This document shows, in pieces, positions 44,212 to 55,011 of a DNA stretch of 64,000 bases. The DNA comes from Magnetospirillum sp. XM-1 (lineage in GTDB: Bacteria; Pseudomonadota; Alphaproteobacteria; Rhodospirillales; Magnetospirillaceae). The notes under the pieces are model-generated. The model did not search any database. It saw only the letters and a list, made by a program, of their open reading frames with translations, and had not been told where the DNA came from. The first letter of the stretch is position 1. Each line of letters begins with the position of its first letter. The stretch covers positions 1,798,001 through 1,862,000 of the forward strand of contig NZ_LN997848.1 of assembly GCF_001511835.1 (NCBI RefSeq), given 5' to 3'. Made by a program: the position numbers and the translations under genes.

Positions 44212-46741
44212 CCGTGGTGCCCTTGCCGGGTTCCGACTGGATGGCGACGGTGCCGCCGAGCAATTCGGCGATGCGCCGGCAGATGGCCAGGCCGAGCCCG
44301 ACGCCGCGGGCGGGATCGGCGCGCAGCGGGTCGACCCGCTGGAAGGGTTCGAAGATCTGCGACAGCTTGTCGGCGGGAATGCCGCAGCCGGTGTCGGCGA
44401 CGGTGAGCCGCACGCCCTGGGCGTCGGCCTCGACGCGCAGGCGGATGTGGCCTCCGGCCTCGGTGTATTTGATGGCGTTGCCCAGCAGGTTGATGACGAT
44501 CTGGCGGACGGCGCGGGAATCGGTGACCAGCGGTACCGATTCCCCCATCTCCATATCGAGGCCGATATCCTTGGCGATGCATTGCGGGCGCAGCATGCCG
44601 ACGCATTCCCGCGCGATGGCGGCCAGGTCGCAGGACGCGACCGAGATGCGGTAGCTGCCCAGCTCGATGCGGCTGATGTCGAGCACTTCGTCGATGATGG
44701 ACAGCAGATGGCGGCCGCTGTCGCCGATGGCGGCCACGAAGTCGGCGTGGTAGGGCGGCAAGGGACCGGCCATCTCGCTGGTCATGATCTCGGTGTAGCC
44801 CAGCACGGCGGTGAGCGGCGTGCGCAATTCGTGGCTCATATGCGACAGGAAGACGGTCTTGGCGCGGTTGGCGTCCTCGGCGGCCTGCAAGGCGGCGACC
44901 AGGGCGTCCTCGGCGGATTTGCGCGCCGTGATGTCCTCCTTGATCGCCAGGAAGTGCAATATGGCGCCATCGGGCGAGCGGATGGGCGAGATCGAGGCCC
45001 GCTCCCAGAACAGCTCGCCGCTTTTCTTGCGGTTCTGCATCTCGCCTTCCCAGGTCCCGCCGGCGGCGATGGTCTGCCACAGCTCGGCATAGACGGAATC
45101 GGGAGTGAGGCCCGATTTGAGGATGCGGGGGTTGAGGCCGCGCACCTCGTCCAGGGTGTAGCCGCAGACCTGGACGAATTTCGGGTTCACGTAATCGATG
45201 TTGCCGCGCGGATCGGTGATCACCACCGAGACCGGGCTCTGCTCCACGGCGCGCGACAGGGTGCGCAGCGCCTCCTCGGCCCGCCGGGCCTCGGTGACGT
45301 CGGTGTGGGTGGTGACAAAGCCTCCGCTGGGCAGGGGGTTGCCGATGACCTCCAGCGCCGTGCCGTCGCTCCGCTGGCGCTGGAACCGGTGCGGCTGGAA
45401 GCTGCGGGCCAGGGCCACGCGCTCGGCCACCTGGACCTCGGGATCGCCGGGGCCGTATTCGCCCCGCCTGGCGTTGAAGCGGAGGTAGTCCTCCAAGGTG
45501 GTGCCGGGACGGGTCATCTCGGGCGGCAGGCGCAGCAGTTCGGCGAAACGTCGGTTGCTGGCCACCAGGCGCAGGTCGTCGTCATAGACGCTGACGCCCT
45601 GGCTGATGTTGTCCAGGATGGTTTCCAGGGTGCGCGACTTGGCGGAAAGCTCGCGGCGGCTGGCATTCAGGTCGGCGGTGCGTTCCTTGACCCGGGCTTC
45701 CAACTCGCCGTGGGCGGCGGCCAGGGCGCGCCGCGCCCCCTCCCAGCGCCCGGCGATGTGGTGGGCGATGGCGAAGCCGATGGACGACACGACAAGCAGC
45801 AGGGCGCCGACCATGGTCGAGATGCGCGTCACCTCGGGCGTGATCTCGTCGACGAAGCTGGAGCGGGGCCGCGCCAGCGCCACCGTCCAGCCGGCGTGCA
45901 GCCGGACGAAGGAGGCGACCACTTCCTCGTTGCCGGCCTGGGCGAAATAGTTGCGCACCACCGCCCGGCCCGGAGCGGCGGCGCTGTCCTGGAAGGCCTT
46001 GGCGGCGGCGGCCAGGGCGGTGTCGGGGGCGTCAGCCGTCTGGCCGTGCCCGGCCGCCGCGATCACCGCGCCCTGGCGGTCCACCAGAATGCCCATGTCG
46101 AAGGGCGGCAGGATGGTGGACGCGAAGATCTCGGTCAGCTTGGGCAGGTGGATGACGCCCCCCAGGTGCAGGATCAGGTTGCCCTGCTCGTCCAGGCGGG
46201 GCACGTCGATGGCCACCGCCGGAACGCCGTCGGCTCCGATGAAGGCGTCTGAAATCGCCGGCTGGCCCGTGCGGGCCGCGTCCTGGAAGTAGCTGCGGTC
46301 GGCGAGGTTGAAGCGCTTGAGCAGCCGCTGCACGGCGAAGGGGTGGCTGAGGTAATGGTCGCCGCTGGGTTGCAGCACGAACAGCACGGAAAAGCGCTGG
46401 TCCTCCAGCAGGCCGTCCAGAATGCGGCGCTTGGCGGCGTCCGCGTCGGCGGGAATGCCGTTGAGGCCGCGCTCCACCCGTCCCAGGTCGGGCAGTTCCG
46501 CCATGGCGGGCATGCTGGCGACGAAGCGCAGGTCGCCGGTCATCTCCTCGATGGAGCGGTCGAAGCCGGCGGCCAGGGCCGCCGCCACCTGACCCCGCTC
46601 GCGGCCCCACTGGGCCACCGCCTGGCGCTCCAGGGCATGGCGGAGGTAGCCCACCACCACGATGATCGAGACGAGACAGGTCGCCGCGATCGCCACCGCG
46701 ATACGGACCCGCAGTCCCAGACGTCCCTCTCCTGCGCTCAT
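44183..46741 (-). CDS. sensor histidine kinase with Cache and PAS domains
   Basis: An 852-residue membrane kinase. It has a transmembrane segment at about 12-32, a periplasmic double-Cache-like domain to about 310, a second segment near 315-335, a coiled coil (ELEARVKERTADLNASRREL), a PAS domain with PAS-7-type sequence (about 375-495), a further PAS/PAC (about 500-615), HisKA with H-box [11 protein letters not shown], and HATPase (NLLGNAIKYT, ADTGCGIP, GVGLGLAI). No receiver domain is attached. It starts at ATG 46741, 45 bases after the stop of the next kinase gene on the same strand, so the two may be co-transcribed. Confidence 0.88.
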   Translation of the reverse strand: MSAGEGRLGLRVRIAVAIAATCLVSIIVVVGYLRHALERQAVAQWGRERGQVAAALAAGFDRSIEEMTGDLRFVASMPAMAELPDLGRVERGLNGIPADADAAKRRILDGLLEDQRFSVLFVLQPSGDHYLSHPFAVQRLLKRFNLADRSYFQDAARTGQPAISDAFIGADGVPAVAIDVPRLDEQGNLILHLGGVIHLPKLTEIFASTILPPFDMGILVDRQGAVIAAAGHGQTADAPDTALAAAAKAFQDSAAAPGRAVVRNYFAQAGNEEVVASFVRLHAGWTVALARPRSSFVDEITPEVTRISTMVGALLLVVSSIGFAIAHHIAGRWEGARRALAAAHGELEARVKERTADLNASRRELSAKSRTLETILDNISQGVSVYDDDLRLVASNRRFAELLRLPPEMTRPGTTLEDYLRFNARRGEYGPGDPEVQVAERVALARSFQPHRFQRQRSDGTALEVIGNPLPSGGFVTTHTDVTEARRAEEALRTLSRAVEQSPVSVVITDPRGNIDYVNPKFVQVCGYTLDEVRGLNPRILKSGLTPDSVYAELWQTIAAGGTWEGEMQNRKKSGELFWERASISPIRSPDGAILHFLAIKEDITARKSAEDALVAALQAAEDANRAKTVFLSHMSHELRTPLTAVLGYTEIMTSEMAGPLPPYHADFVAAIGDSGRHLLSIIDEVLDISRIELGSYRISVASCDLAAIARECVGMLRPQCIAKDIGLDMEMGESVPLVTDSRAVRQIVINLLGNAIKYTEAGGHIRLRVEADAQGVRLTVADTGCGIPADKLSQIFEPFQRVDPLRADPARGVGLGLAICRRIAELLGGTVAIQSEPGKGTTVTVTLPKTS

Positions 46742-46786
46742 CGCCCCGGTTTCATCCGATTTTGTTGATGTATTGTGGATGCACTT

Positions 46787-48199
46787 TCAGGTCTGGTGCA
46801 AGACACGTAACGCGGGTCGGTCGGTCCAGGCTTCGGGACAGCGGTCGGGCGGCAGGGTCACCGTCACGGTGGTTCCCTTGCCCGGGGTGCTGGCGATGGT
46901 CAACGCGCCGCCATGGGCCTCGGCCAGGGCGACGGCCAGGGGCAGGCCCAGGCCGATGCCCTCGGTTCCCCGGGTGAAGGCGGTTTCCACCCGGCAATAC
47001 TTGGTCAGGGCCCTCTCGATTCCCTGGGCGTCCATGCCGACGCCGCTGTCGGCGACGATGAAGTGCCCGCCGGCCGAATCCCGGCGGGTTCTCAGCTCCA
47101 CCTGTCCGCCCCGTGGGGTGAACTTGATGGCGTTGACCAGCAGGTTGGCCAGAATCTGGTGCAGCCGCAATTCGTCGCCGACGACCACGGCAAAGGCCGG
47201 GTCCAGGGATACCGTCACGGTCACCCCGGTGGCGTCGGCCCGTGCCTGCGCCATGCGTAGGACCGCGCTCACCAGCGGCCGGATGGCCACATGCTCGTCG
47301 CGAAGCTCCATCTTGCCGGCCTCGATCTTGGAAATGTCCAAGATGTCGTTGATCAGGGCCAGCAGATGCCGGCCCGAGGACAGGATGTCCTTGACGTAGG
47401 AGGCGTACTTGTCCGGCGCGTCGCCCATGGCCCGGCTGTCGATGGCGTCGGCGAAGCCGATGATGGCGTTGAGCGGCGTCCTGAGCTCGTGGCTCATGTT
47501 GGCCAGGGTTTCCGACTTCATCTGGTTCCGGCTTTCCGCCTCGGCTTTCTCGTGGCCGAGGCGTTCGCTGATCATCAGGGTGAAGGCCATGGTCCAGCCC
47601 ACCACGAAGAAGATCTGCTCCATCACCACCAGGGCGTTGATGGCGGTGGGCGACAGGATGTCGCGGGTGGGGCCCTGGGACAGGGACAGCAGCGCGCAGA
47701 TCAGGAACGAGACGGACAGCATGCCGGCCACGAAAGCGGCCACCAGATGGGAACGGAACCCGGTGCGGCGGAATTCGCCGAAAACCATGAACACGATGAC
47801 CATGGTCACCAGGGCGTAGAACACCAGATAGCAGAACAGCCGGATCTGATAGGAGGGGGCGACGTAGAAGAAATAGGCGAACTCGGCGCAATAGGCCGCG
47901 CCCAGAGCGGCCAGCAGCCAGGGGTGCAGGCGCTTGCCGAAAAACTGCATGATGCCGTGCAGGGTCAGCAGATAGCCGGCGCAGATCAGGGCGTTGGCCA
48001 GCGGGAGCGAAATGAGCGGCGGCAGGAGGGGGCGGGCCCAGATGCCCAGATAGCCCAGACCCAGCAGGGAATTGGCCCAGGCGATGGATTTGAGGCCGGC
48101 CACCGGGCGGTGGCCGCAGCACAGGAACCAGGCGAAGGCGCCCGCCATGGCCGAGATCAGGACGAGGACGAGGAACAGCGTGCCGATATCCAAACTCAC
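46787..48199 (-). CDS. sensor histidine kinase with membrane-embedded N-terminus
   Basis: A 470-residue protein. The first about 210 residues contain six or seven hydrophobic segments, reminiscent of integral-membrane sensor modules. A short linker leads to HisKA with [17 protein letters not shown] and HATPase ([27 protein letters not shown]). There is no PAS domain. The start is taken as GTG 48199, with GAAGGA nine bases upstream; an ATG at 48220 lacks a binding site. The C-terminus of its ATPase domain ([14 protein letters not shown]) is almost the same as that of the next kinase, which suggests common ancestry. Confidence 0.85.
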   Translation of the reverse strand: MSLDIGTLFLVLVLISAMAGAFAWFLCCGHRPVAGLKSIAWANSLLGLGYLGIWARPLLPPLISLPLANALICAGYLLTLHGIMQFFGKRLHPWLLAALGAAYCAEFAYFFYVAPSYQIRLFCYLVFYALVTMVIVFMVFGEFRRTGFRSHLVAAFVAGMLSVSFLICALLSLSQGPTRDILSPTAINALVVMEQIFFVVGWTMAFTLMISERLGHEKAEAESRNQMKSETLANMSHELRTPLNAIIGFADAIDSRAMGDAPDKYASYVKDILSSGRHLLALINDILDISKIEAGKMELRDEHVAIRPLVSAVLRMAQARADATGVTVTVSLDPAFAVVVGDELRLHQILANLLVNAIKFTPRGGQVELRTRRDSAGGHFIVADSGVGMDAQGIERALTKYCRVETAFTRGTEGIGLGLPLAVALAEAHGGALTIASTPGKGTTVTVTLPPDRCPEAWTDRPALRVLHQT

Positions 48200-48346
48200 C
48201 CGTCCATATCCTTCAGCCATGTTCTGATCATTATGGGAATTGGAAGAGGCGTCGCCAAGCGGCGCGAAGAATATTGCCCGCTCCGCGCCCTGCCGGGGGC
48301 GTGGCGACTTGCCCGCCATCGCGGGCGGTTCTATAGTTCGCGGACC

Positions 48347-49299
<953 letters not shown>

Positions 49300-49300
<1 letters not shown>

Positions 49301-50610
49301 TGGCCGCCCGCAATTCCTCGGGCCTGGTGGCCTATGTCAACGCCCGCCTGCTCGATCCCGCCTCCGGCCTGGACACCAGGGGCGCCCTGCTGACCAACGG
49401 CGAGACCATCGCCGACGTGGGGCCCGGCCTGTTCCAGGGCGGCGTGCCGTCGGGAATGGAAGTGGTGGATTGCCGGGGCCAGTGTCTGGCCCCCGGCCTG
49501 GTGGACATGCGCGTCCAGCTGCGCGAGCCGGGCGAGGAGCACAAGGAGAGCCTCAAATCGGCGGGCGAGGCGGCGGTGGCCGGCGGCGTCACCTCCATGG
49601 TCTGCCTGCCCAACACCGATCCGGTGATCGACGACGTGGCCTCGGTGGAGTTCGTGGCGCGCCGCGCCCGCAAGATCGGGCTGGCCAAGGTCTATCCCTA
49701 TGCCGCCGCCACCAAGAACCTGGAAGGCAAGGAACTGGCCGAGATGGGCATGCTGGCCGAGGCCGGCGCCCTGGCCTTCACCGATGGCGTCCTGGCCGTG
49801 CGCGACGCCCAGGTGATGCGCCGGGCGCTGTCCTATGCCGCCACCTTCGGCCTGATGATCGTCCAGCACCCCGAGGAGCCGTCCCTGGCCAAGGGCGGCA
49901 TGATGAACGACGGCGAACTGGCCACCCGCATGGGCCTGGCCGGCATCTCGCCGGCGGCCGAGATCATCATGCTGGAACGCGACATGCGTCTGGTGGAAAT
50001 CACCGGCGGCCGCTACCACGCCGCCCATGTCAGCACCGGCGAGGGCGTCGAGATCATCCGCAAGGCCAAGGCCAAGGGATTGGCCGTCACCTGCGACACC
50101 GCGCCGCCCTATTTCGCCCTGAACGAACTGGCGGTGAAGGATTACCGCACCTTCGCCAAGCTGTCGCCGCCGCTGCGTTCGGAGGCCGACCGTCTGGCCA
50201 TCGTCGCCGGGCTGCAGGACGGCACCATCGACGCGGTGGCGTCCGACCATTCGCCCCAGGACCAGGATTCCAAGCGGGTGCCCTTCGCCGTGGCCGAATT
50301 CGGCGGCGTGGGCCTGGAAACCCTGCTGCCGGTGACGCTGGACCTCGTCCATAACGGCCATATGAGCCTGATCCAGGCCCTGAAGCTGGTGACCTGCGCG
50401 CCGTCCGCCATCCTGGGGCTGGCCGCCGGCCGCCTCAAGGTGGGGGCGGCGGCCGATCTGGTGCTGTTCGATCCCGACCGCGGCTGGAAGGTCAACGCCA
50501 AGACCTTCCACTCCAAATCCAAGAACTCCCCCTTCGACGACCGCCCGGTACAGGGCATGGTGATGCGCACCATCGTCGACGGCCGCACGGTGTTCAAGCA
50601 CGATGCTTGA
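49300..50610 (+). CDS. pyrC: dihydroorotase-like protein (PyrC), HxH motif missing
   Basis: A 436-residue type I dihydroorotase homologue. In the usual position of the HxH metal site it reads GLVDMRVQLREPGEEHKE, so both histidines are replaced. The later ligands seem kept: a histidine in IVQHPEEP, one in AAHVSTGEG, and the aspartate in ASDHSPQDQDSK. Related proteins in alphaproteobacteria share this change and may be active in a variant way, or may be non-catalytic partners that stabilise aspartate carbamoyltransferase, as PyrC' does in pseudomonads. GGAGGAG lies seven bases before the ATG, within the end of pyrB. Confidence 0.9.
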
Positions 50611-50621
50611 TCTCGGGACAG

Positions 50622-50687
50622 GCGGGCGGGACGCCCGCGCTCCTACGGTGGGGTACCGTTCCATGGGAGCGCGGGCGTCCCGCCCGC
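50622..50687. repeat. REPIN-like inverted pair between pyrC and plsY
   Basis: Two identical 22-bp units face each other (50622-50643, 50666-50687) around 22 bases with their own complementarity (ACGG/CCGT). They match the units at 23471 and 60255 exactly. The element sits within a probable operon and could lower expression of plsY. Confidence 0.88.
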
Positions 50688-50712
50688 ATTTCCGAGCCGA
50701 GGGGCCCCGCAC

Positions 50713-51318
50713 ATGATCCCCCTCATCCTCGCCGCCCTGGGCGGCTATCTGCTGGGCTCCGTTCCCTTCGGTCTAGTCCTGACCCGTCTGGCGGGCTTGG
50801 GCGACATCCGACAGATCGGCTCGGGCAATATCGGCGCCACCAACGTGCTGCGCACCGGCCGCAAGGGCCTGGCGCTCGCCACTCTTCTGCTGGACGGCGG
50901 CAAGGGGGCCATCGCCGTCGGGCTGGTCTGGGTCCTGCTGGGCCGGGATCTGGTGCCGGTGGCGGGCTTCGCCGCCGTGCTGGGCCACAATTTTCCCGTC
51001 TGGCTGGGCTTCAAGGGCGGCAAGGGCGTCGCCACCACCATCGGCACCATGCTGGCCGCCGCCTGGCCGGTGGGGCTGGCCTGCATCGCCACCTGGCTGG
51101 TGAGCGCGGCGCTGTTTCGCATCTCGTCCCTGTCGGCGCTGATCGCCCTGGCGGCCTCGCCCGGCTTCGCCCTCTATCTGGCCGGTCCCGAATATGCCCT
51201 GATGGCCGCCGGTCTGGCGGTGATGGGCTTTTACCGCCACAAGGCCAACATCATCCGCCTGATCCGGGGCGAGGAGCCCCGAATCGGGGGCAAGAAGAAG
51301 GACGCGGGCGAAGGATGA
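50713..51318 (+). CDS. plsY: acyl-phosphate:glycerol-3-phosphate acyltransferase
   Basis: A 201-residue inner-membrane protein with five hydrophobic segments that makes lysophosphatidate from acyl phosphate. The three conserved loops are visible: GSVPFGLVLTR at the start, GSGNIGATNVLR (motif 1), GHNFPVWLGFKGGKGVATT (motif 2). Its length is typical. The order pyrB-pyrC-plsY is common in alphaproteobacteria. Its stop overlaps the ATG of the cupin gene by four bases. The REPIN-like element at 50622 separates it from pyrC. Confidence 0.95.
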   Translation: MIPLILAALGGYLLGSVPFGLVLTRLAGLGDIRQIGSGNIGATNVLRTGRKGLALATLLLDGGKGAIAVGLVWVLLGRDLVPVAGFAAVLGHNFPVWLGFKGGKGVATTIGTMLAAAWPVGLACIATWLVSAALFRISSLSALIALAASPGFALYLAGPEYALMAAGLAVMGFYRHKANIIRLIRGEEPRIGGKKKDAGEG

Positions 51319-51656
51319 GCCCGCCGCCCGCCGCCGGAAGCCTGATCCAGCCTTTGCCGGATGCTTTCGACGCCGAGGTGTTCGACGCCCTGCTGGACGG
51401 CGGCAAATTCCGTCTGCTGCGCATCGTTTCAAATGGTCAGGCTACGCCCGAGGGCCAGTGGCTGGACCAGGACGACGACGAATGGGTTCTGCTGGTGGCC
51501 GGCGCCGCCATGCTCCTCATCGAAGGCGAGGAGACGGGGCGGGGCATGGTTCCCGGCGACTGGCTGCTGCTTCCCGCCCATTGCCGCCACCGGGTGGACT
51601 GGACCGACCCGGACCAGCCCACCGTGTGGCTGGCCCTGCACCGGGACGCGGGTTAA
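51315..51656 (+). CDS. cupin domain protein
   Basis: A 113-residue single cupin barrel. The line EWVLLVAGAAMLLIEGEE followed by MVPGDWLLLPAHCRHRVDWTD contains the typical G-D and P-x(2)-H-x-H patterns of cupin motifs 1 and 2. The metal-ligand set is incomplete in motif 1 (no histidine pair), so it may bind a ligand instead of catalysing a reaction. It is translated from an ATGA overlap with plsY and ends six bases from the convergent hydrolase gene. The function is unknown. Confidence 0.78.
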   Translation: MSPPPAAGSLIQPLPDAFDAEVFDALLDGGKFRLLRIVSNGQATPEGQWLDQDDDEWVLLVAGAAMLLIEGEETGRGMVPGDWLLLPAHCRHRVDWTDPDQPTVWLALHRDAG

Positions 51657-51662
51657 GCCCGC

Positions 51663-52562
51663 CTAGCGCATCGCCGCGTCGAGAAAGCCGAACATGCGGG
51701 CCGCCGAATCCTCGGTGGTGCCGTGGTCGTAGCGGTACATGACCTGATTGCCCCGGACATCCGTTTTTGAAAACCCGTTCAACTGGCGGCAGTCCCAGCA
51801 ATGGGTGGCGTCGGGGTAGAGGTGCCATTCCACCGGCGCGCCGGCGGCCCTGGCGGCGTCGAGCGGCGGCTGGCAGTCCTTGGCCGGGGTCTCGGTGTCG
51901 TCGCCGCCCATCAGCACCAGAAGGGGCGTGGCCACGTCCGGTCCGGCGATGTCGAAGGCCGAACCGTTGCGCGGCCGGATGGTGAAGCAGCCGGGATACA
52001 TGGAGACCACCGCCCGGAAGCTCTCGCCGTCGCCCAGCACCCCGGCCCACGAGGTCCTGGACGCCATCAGCCCGACCATGGCCCCCCACGACCAGCCGGC
52101 CAGGCCGACCCGCTTGGAATCCACATAGGGCAAGCTCCGCAGGTGGTGGGCGGCCTGGAAGGCGTCGCGCACGCCGCGGGCGAAGACCACGCCGTTCTTG
52201 GGGCCCATGCAGACCGTGTCGACGTTGCGCGGCCCCAGGGCGTCGATCAGCAGCACCACGTAGCCCTTCTCGACCCCGCGCCGCGCCCAGTCCTGCATGG
52301 AGGCGTTGGGGCGCTTGCTCTGCTGGCCCAGGCCGCCGCACTGGTGGAACAGCACCAAAGCGGGGAAGGGGCCGGGGCCTTCGGGCTTGAACACCGCCAT
52401 GCGCGGCGTCGCGTTGGCCTCGAGCGCCGAGGCCTCGGCGGGAAAGGTCAGGTCGGGGGCCTGGGCGGCGGCCCCCCGCAACTCGCCCGGCGCTGGGATT
52501 TCCGCCGCCCAGGCGCCGCCGCCCATGGCGAGAAGGGCGCCGACGAGGATGCTTCTGATCAT
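51663..52562 (-). CDS. dienelactone hydrolase family protein, exported
   Basis: A 299-residue alpha/beta hydrolase with a clear signal peptide (MIRSILVGALLAMGGGAWAAE). The nucleophile elbow is GLAGWSWGAMVG, the acidic residue is probably in LMGGDDTETP, and the histidine in PDATHCWD. The arrangement matches the dienelactone-hydrolase-like group; the usual cysteine nucleophile is a serine here. Several cysteines could form disulfides in the periplasm. It starts four bases after the stop of the upstream chemoreceptor gene, so they may be co-transcribed. The substrate is unknown. Confidence 0.8.
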   Translation of the reverse strand: MIRSILVGALLAMGGGAWAAEIPAPGELRGAAAQAPDLTFPAEASALEANATPRMAVFKPEGPGPFPALVLFHQCGGLGQQSKRPNASMQDWARRGVEKGYVVLLIDALGPRNVDTVCMGPKNGVVFARGVRDAFQAAHHLRSLPYVDSKRVGLAGWSWGAMVGLMASRTSWAGVLGDGESFRAVVSMYPGCFTIRPRNGSAFDIAGPDVATPLLVLMGGDDTETPAKDCQPPLDAARAAGAPVEWHLYPDATHCWDCRQLNGFSKTDVRGNQVMYRYDHGTTEDSAARMFGFLDAAMR

Positions 52563-52565
52563 CGC

Positions 52566-54269
52566 TTACCCTTCGGCCCCGTTGTCCTTGCGCATGGAGG
52601 CCATGAACTGGTGCACCTCGCGGTCCAGGGATTGCGCCTCGGTGGTCAGGCGCCGGGCGATGCCCTGGACGGAATCGGCGCTGGTGCCCGCCGAGGCGGT
52701 GGCCGAGGCCAGTTGTCCCAGCACGGAGGAGACCTCCTGGGTGCCGGCCGAGGCTTCCTGCACGTTGCGGGCGATCTCGGCGGTGGCGGCGCCCTGTTCC
52801 TCGACGGCCGCCGCGATGGCGCCGGCGATCTCGTTGATGCGGCCGATGGTGGCGGCGATGGAGGCGATGGCGTCGACCGCTTCCCTCGTGCGGGTCTGGA
52901 CCGTCCCCACCTGATTGGAGATTTCCTCGGTGGCCCTGGCGGTCTGGGTGGCCAGATGCTTGACCTCGTTGGCGACCACGGCGAAGCCCTTGCCCGCCTC
53001 GCCCGCCCTGGCCGCCTCGATGGTGGCGTTCAAGGCCAGCAGGTTAGTCTGGGCGGCGATGTCGTTGATCAGGGTCACCACCTCGCCGATATGGCCGGCG
53101 GCCTCGGCCAGGCCCATGACCAGGGCGTTGGTGCGCTCGGCCTCGGCCACCGCCTTGCCCGAGGTGTCCGAGGATTCGTGGACCTGGCGCGAGATCTCGT
53201 GGATGGAGGCGGACAATTGCTCGGCCGCCGCCGCCACGGTGGCGACGTTGCCCGAGGCCTGCTCGGCGGTGGCGGCCGCCGTGTTGGCCCTGTCGCCGGC
53301 CTCGTTCACCGCACCCGAGACGATGTTGGCGGCGCTTTCCATCTCGCCCACCGCCTGGACCACCACGTCGGTGACCCGCTTGATGGAGGTTTCGATGTCG
53401 TCGGCCAGTTGCAGCCGGGCCTGCCTGCGCTGGGCGCTGGCGGCCTTGTAGCTCTCCTGCTGGGCGGCGCGGGCCTCGGCCGCGCTGGCCGCCTCGTCCC
53501 TGAGCACGGCCACGGCGGCCAGCAGGGTGCCGATCTCGTCGGTGCGGCTGGTCTTTTCCACCTGGGCGGAATAGTCCTGGCGGGCCAGGCGCTGGGCCAC
53601 GTCGGCCAGATGCCGGATCGGGGTGGCGATGTTGCGGGCCAGCAGCCCGACCAGTCCGAGGGCGACCACCACCACGCTCAATGCGATGGCCGAGAACTCG
53701 ATGGCGGCGGTGCGGAACTCGGCGTCGATGTCGTCGATATAGACGCCGGTGCCCACCACCCAGTTCCAGGGGGCGTGGGCCATGGTCACCGACACCTTGG
53801 GAACCGGAGTGTCCGATCCGGGGCGGGGGAACTTGTAGAATTCCACTCCCTTGCCCGACTTGGCCCCGGAGATCAGGCCGCGGATGTAGTTTTTGCCGTC
53901 GGAATCCTTGCTGTCGATGAAGTTCTTGCCTTCCCGCTCCGGGCGGGTGGGGTGCAGCACGTTGATGCCGTCGTAATCGTAGATGAAGAAGTATTCGTCG
54001 CCCTGATAGCGGAGCGGGCGGAGTGTCTCGAGCGCCTGGGCCTTGGCCGTCGCCTCGTCGAATTCGCCCGCCTTGGCGCGGTCGTGGAAGGATTTGAGGG
54101 TGCCCCGCGCCACTTCGGCCAGGGCCGTCACCTTGCCGATGCGGTCGTCGAGCATGGATTGCCGCAACTGGCTGAGCGCCACCGCCGACAAGATCACGAA
54201 TCCCACCAGCGCCAGGACGGCGGTGGACATCAGTTTTAGTAGAATCCCCGAGCCCTTGGACATGGCCAT
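52566..54269 (-). CDS. methyl-accepting chemotaxis protein with single-Cache sensor
   Basis: A 567-residue transmembrane chemoreceptor. It has a first membrane segment at about 10-32, a periplasmic Cache_2-type domain to about 185 ([33 protein letters not shown]), a second segment at 188-210, HAMP, and the signalling domain with [20 protein letters not shown]. The methylation helices are normal, and no CheR-docking pentapeptide ends the protein. Its ligand is likely a small organic acid, as for related Cache_2 receptors. ATG 54269 follows GGGGAGAGGAG; a second ATG six bases on is an alternative. Confidence 0.92.
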   Translation of the reverse strand: MAMSKGSGILLKLMSTAVLALVGFVILSAVALSQLRQSMLDDRIGKVTALAEVARGTLKSFHDRAKAGEFDEATAKAQALETLRPLRYQGDEYFFIYDYDGINVLHPTRPEREGKNFIDSKDSDGKNYIRGLISGAKSGKGVEFYKFPRPGSDTPVPKVSVTMAHAPWNWVVGTGVYIDDIDAEFRTAAIEFSAIALSVVVVALGLVGLLARNIATPIRHLADVAQRLARQDYSAQVEKTSRTDEIGTLLAAVAVLRDEAASAAEARAAQQESYKAASAQRRQARLQLADDIETSIKRVTDVVVQAVGEMESAANIVSGAVNEAGDRANTAAATAEQASGNVATVAAAAEQLSASIHEISRQVHESSDTSGKAVAEAERTNALVMGLAEAAGHIGEVVTLINDIAAQTNLLALNATIEAARAGEAGKGFAVVANEVKHLATQTARATEEISNQVGTVQTRTREAVDAIASIAATIGRINEIAGAIAAAVEEQGAATAEIARNVQEASAGTQEVSSVLGQLASATASAGTSADSVQGIARRLTTEAQSLDREVHQFMASMRKDNGAEG

Positions 54270-54356
54270 CTCCTCTCCCCAATCGGCTTATGTCTGCCGT
54301 TTAGGAGAGAGTATTCCTCTCGGGGCGTTACTTCCAGTAATGAACCGTTACGTCGT

Positions 54357-54827
54357 TTAGCCGGGATTGCGCCGGGCGATCATGTTGACCGCCCGCATGC
54401 TGAGCACGATTTCGTTCCTCTGGTTCAGGACCTCGATGAACGAGGTCACCACGCCCCGGTCGGGTTTGGACCGCGAGGCGACGGCGTCCTGGATGGTGAC
54501 CCGCACCGAGAGGATGTCGCCGGGCCGCACCGGGCGCACCCAGCGCAGCTCGTCCACGCCGGGCGAGGCCAGGCTGGCGCATTTGGTCAGGTAATGCTCG
54601 GCGTACAGCCGCATCATCAGGCCGCAGGTCTGCCAGCCGCTGGCGATCAGCCCGCCGAAGACGGTGTCTTTGGCCGCCGCCGGGTCGGTGTGGAAGTCCT
54701 GGGGGTCGTAGCGCCTGGCGAACGCGATGACCTCGTCCTCCTCCACCGTGATGGAGCCGAATTCATGCACGGCGCCGGGCAGATAATCCTCGAACCAGCG
54801 GTCGGTGATGGGGGAGGCGAAGGTCAT
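54357..54827 (-). CDS. MaoC family dehydratase
   Basis: A 156-residue hot-dog-fold protein with the (R)-hydratase features: a RYDPQDFHTDP line holding the catalytic Asp and His, followed by FGGLIASGWQTCGLMMRL. It would hydrate or dehydrate an acyl-CoA. The ATG at 54827 has GGGAG five bases upstream, so an in-frame ATG 30 bases earlier is rejected. It is on the same strand as the upstream DAHP synthase but is separated from it by the palindromic element at 54883. Confidence 0.9.
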   Translation of the reverse strand: MTFASPITDRWFEDYLPGAVHEFGSITVEEDEVIAFARRYDPQDFHTDPAAAKDTVFGGLIASGWQTCGLMMRLYAEHYLTKCASLASPGVDELRWVRPVRPGDILSVRVTIQDAVASRSKPDRGVVTSFIEVLNQRNEIVLSMRAVNMIARRNPG

Positions 54828-54882
54828 GGGATCTCCCTTGTACGCTGAGTTGGCCAAAAGGTGCGCAGCGATTACCCTTCTC

Positions 54883-54992
54883 CGTCATACCCGGCCTTGT
54901 GCCGGGTATCCACGCCTGTCCGCCGGTTGCGCTGTTTCATGCGCCGTTCCGGCGGGGCCGCGTGGATGGCCGGGACAAGCCCGGCCATGACG
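54883..54992. repeat. 110-bp nested palindromic intergenic element
   Basis: The ends CGTCAT and ATGACG, and next CCACG/CGTGG, are inverted. Each arm carries its own hairpin (ACCCGGCCTTGTGCCGGGTA on the left, GGCCGGGACAAGCCCGGCC on the right), and the centre has CGCCGG/CCGGCG. This layout is typical of dispersed palindromic elements in alphaproteobacteria. It lies between the DAHP synthase and MaoC genes. Confidence 0.8.
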
Positions 54993-55011
54993 AAAGAGAA
55001 GGAGGACGGTC

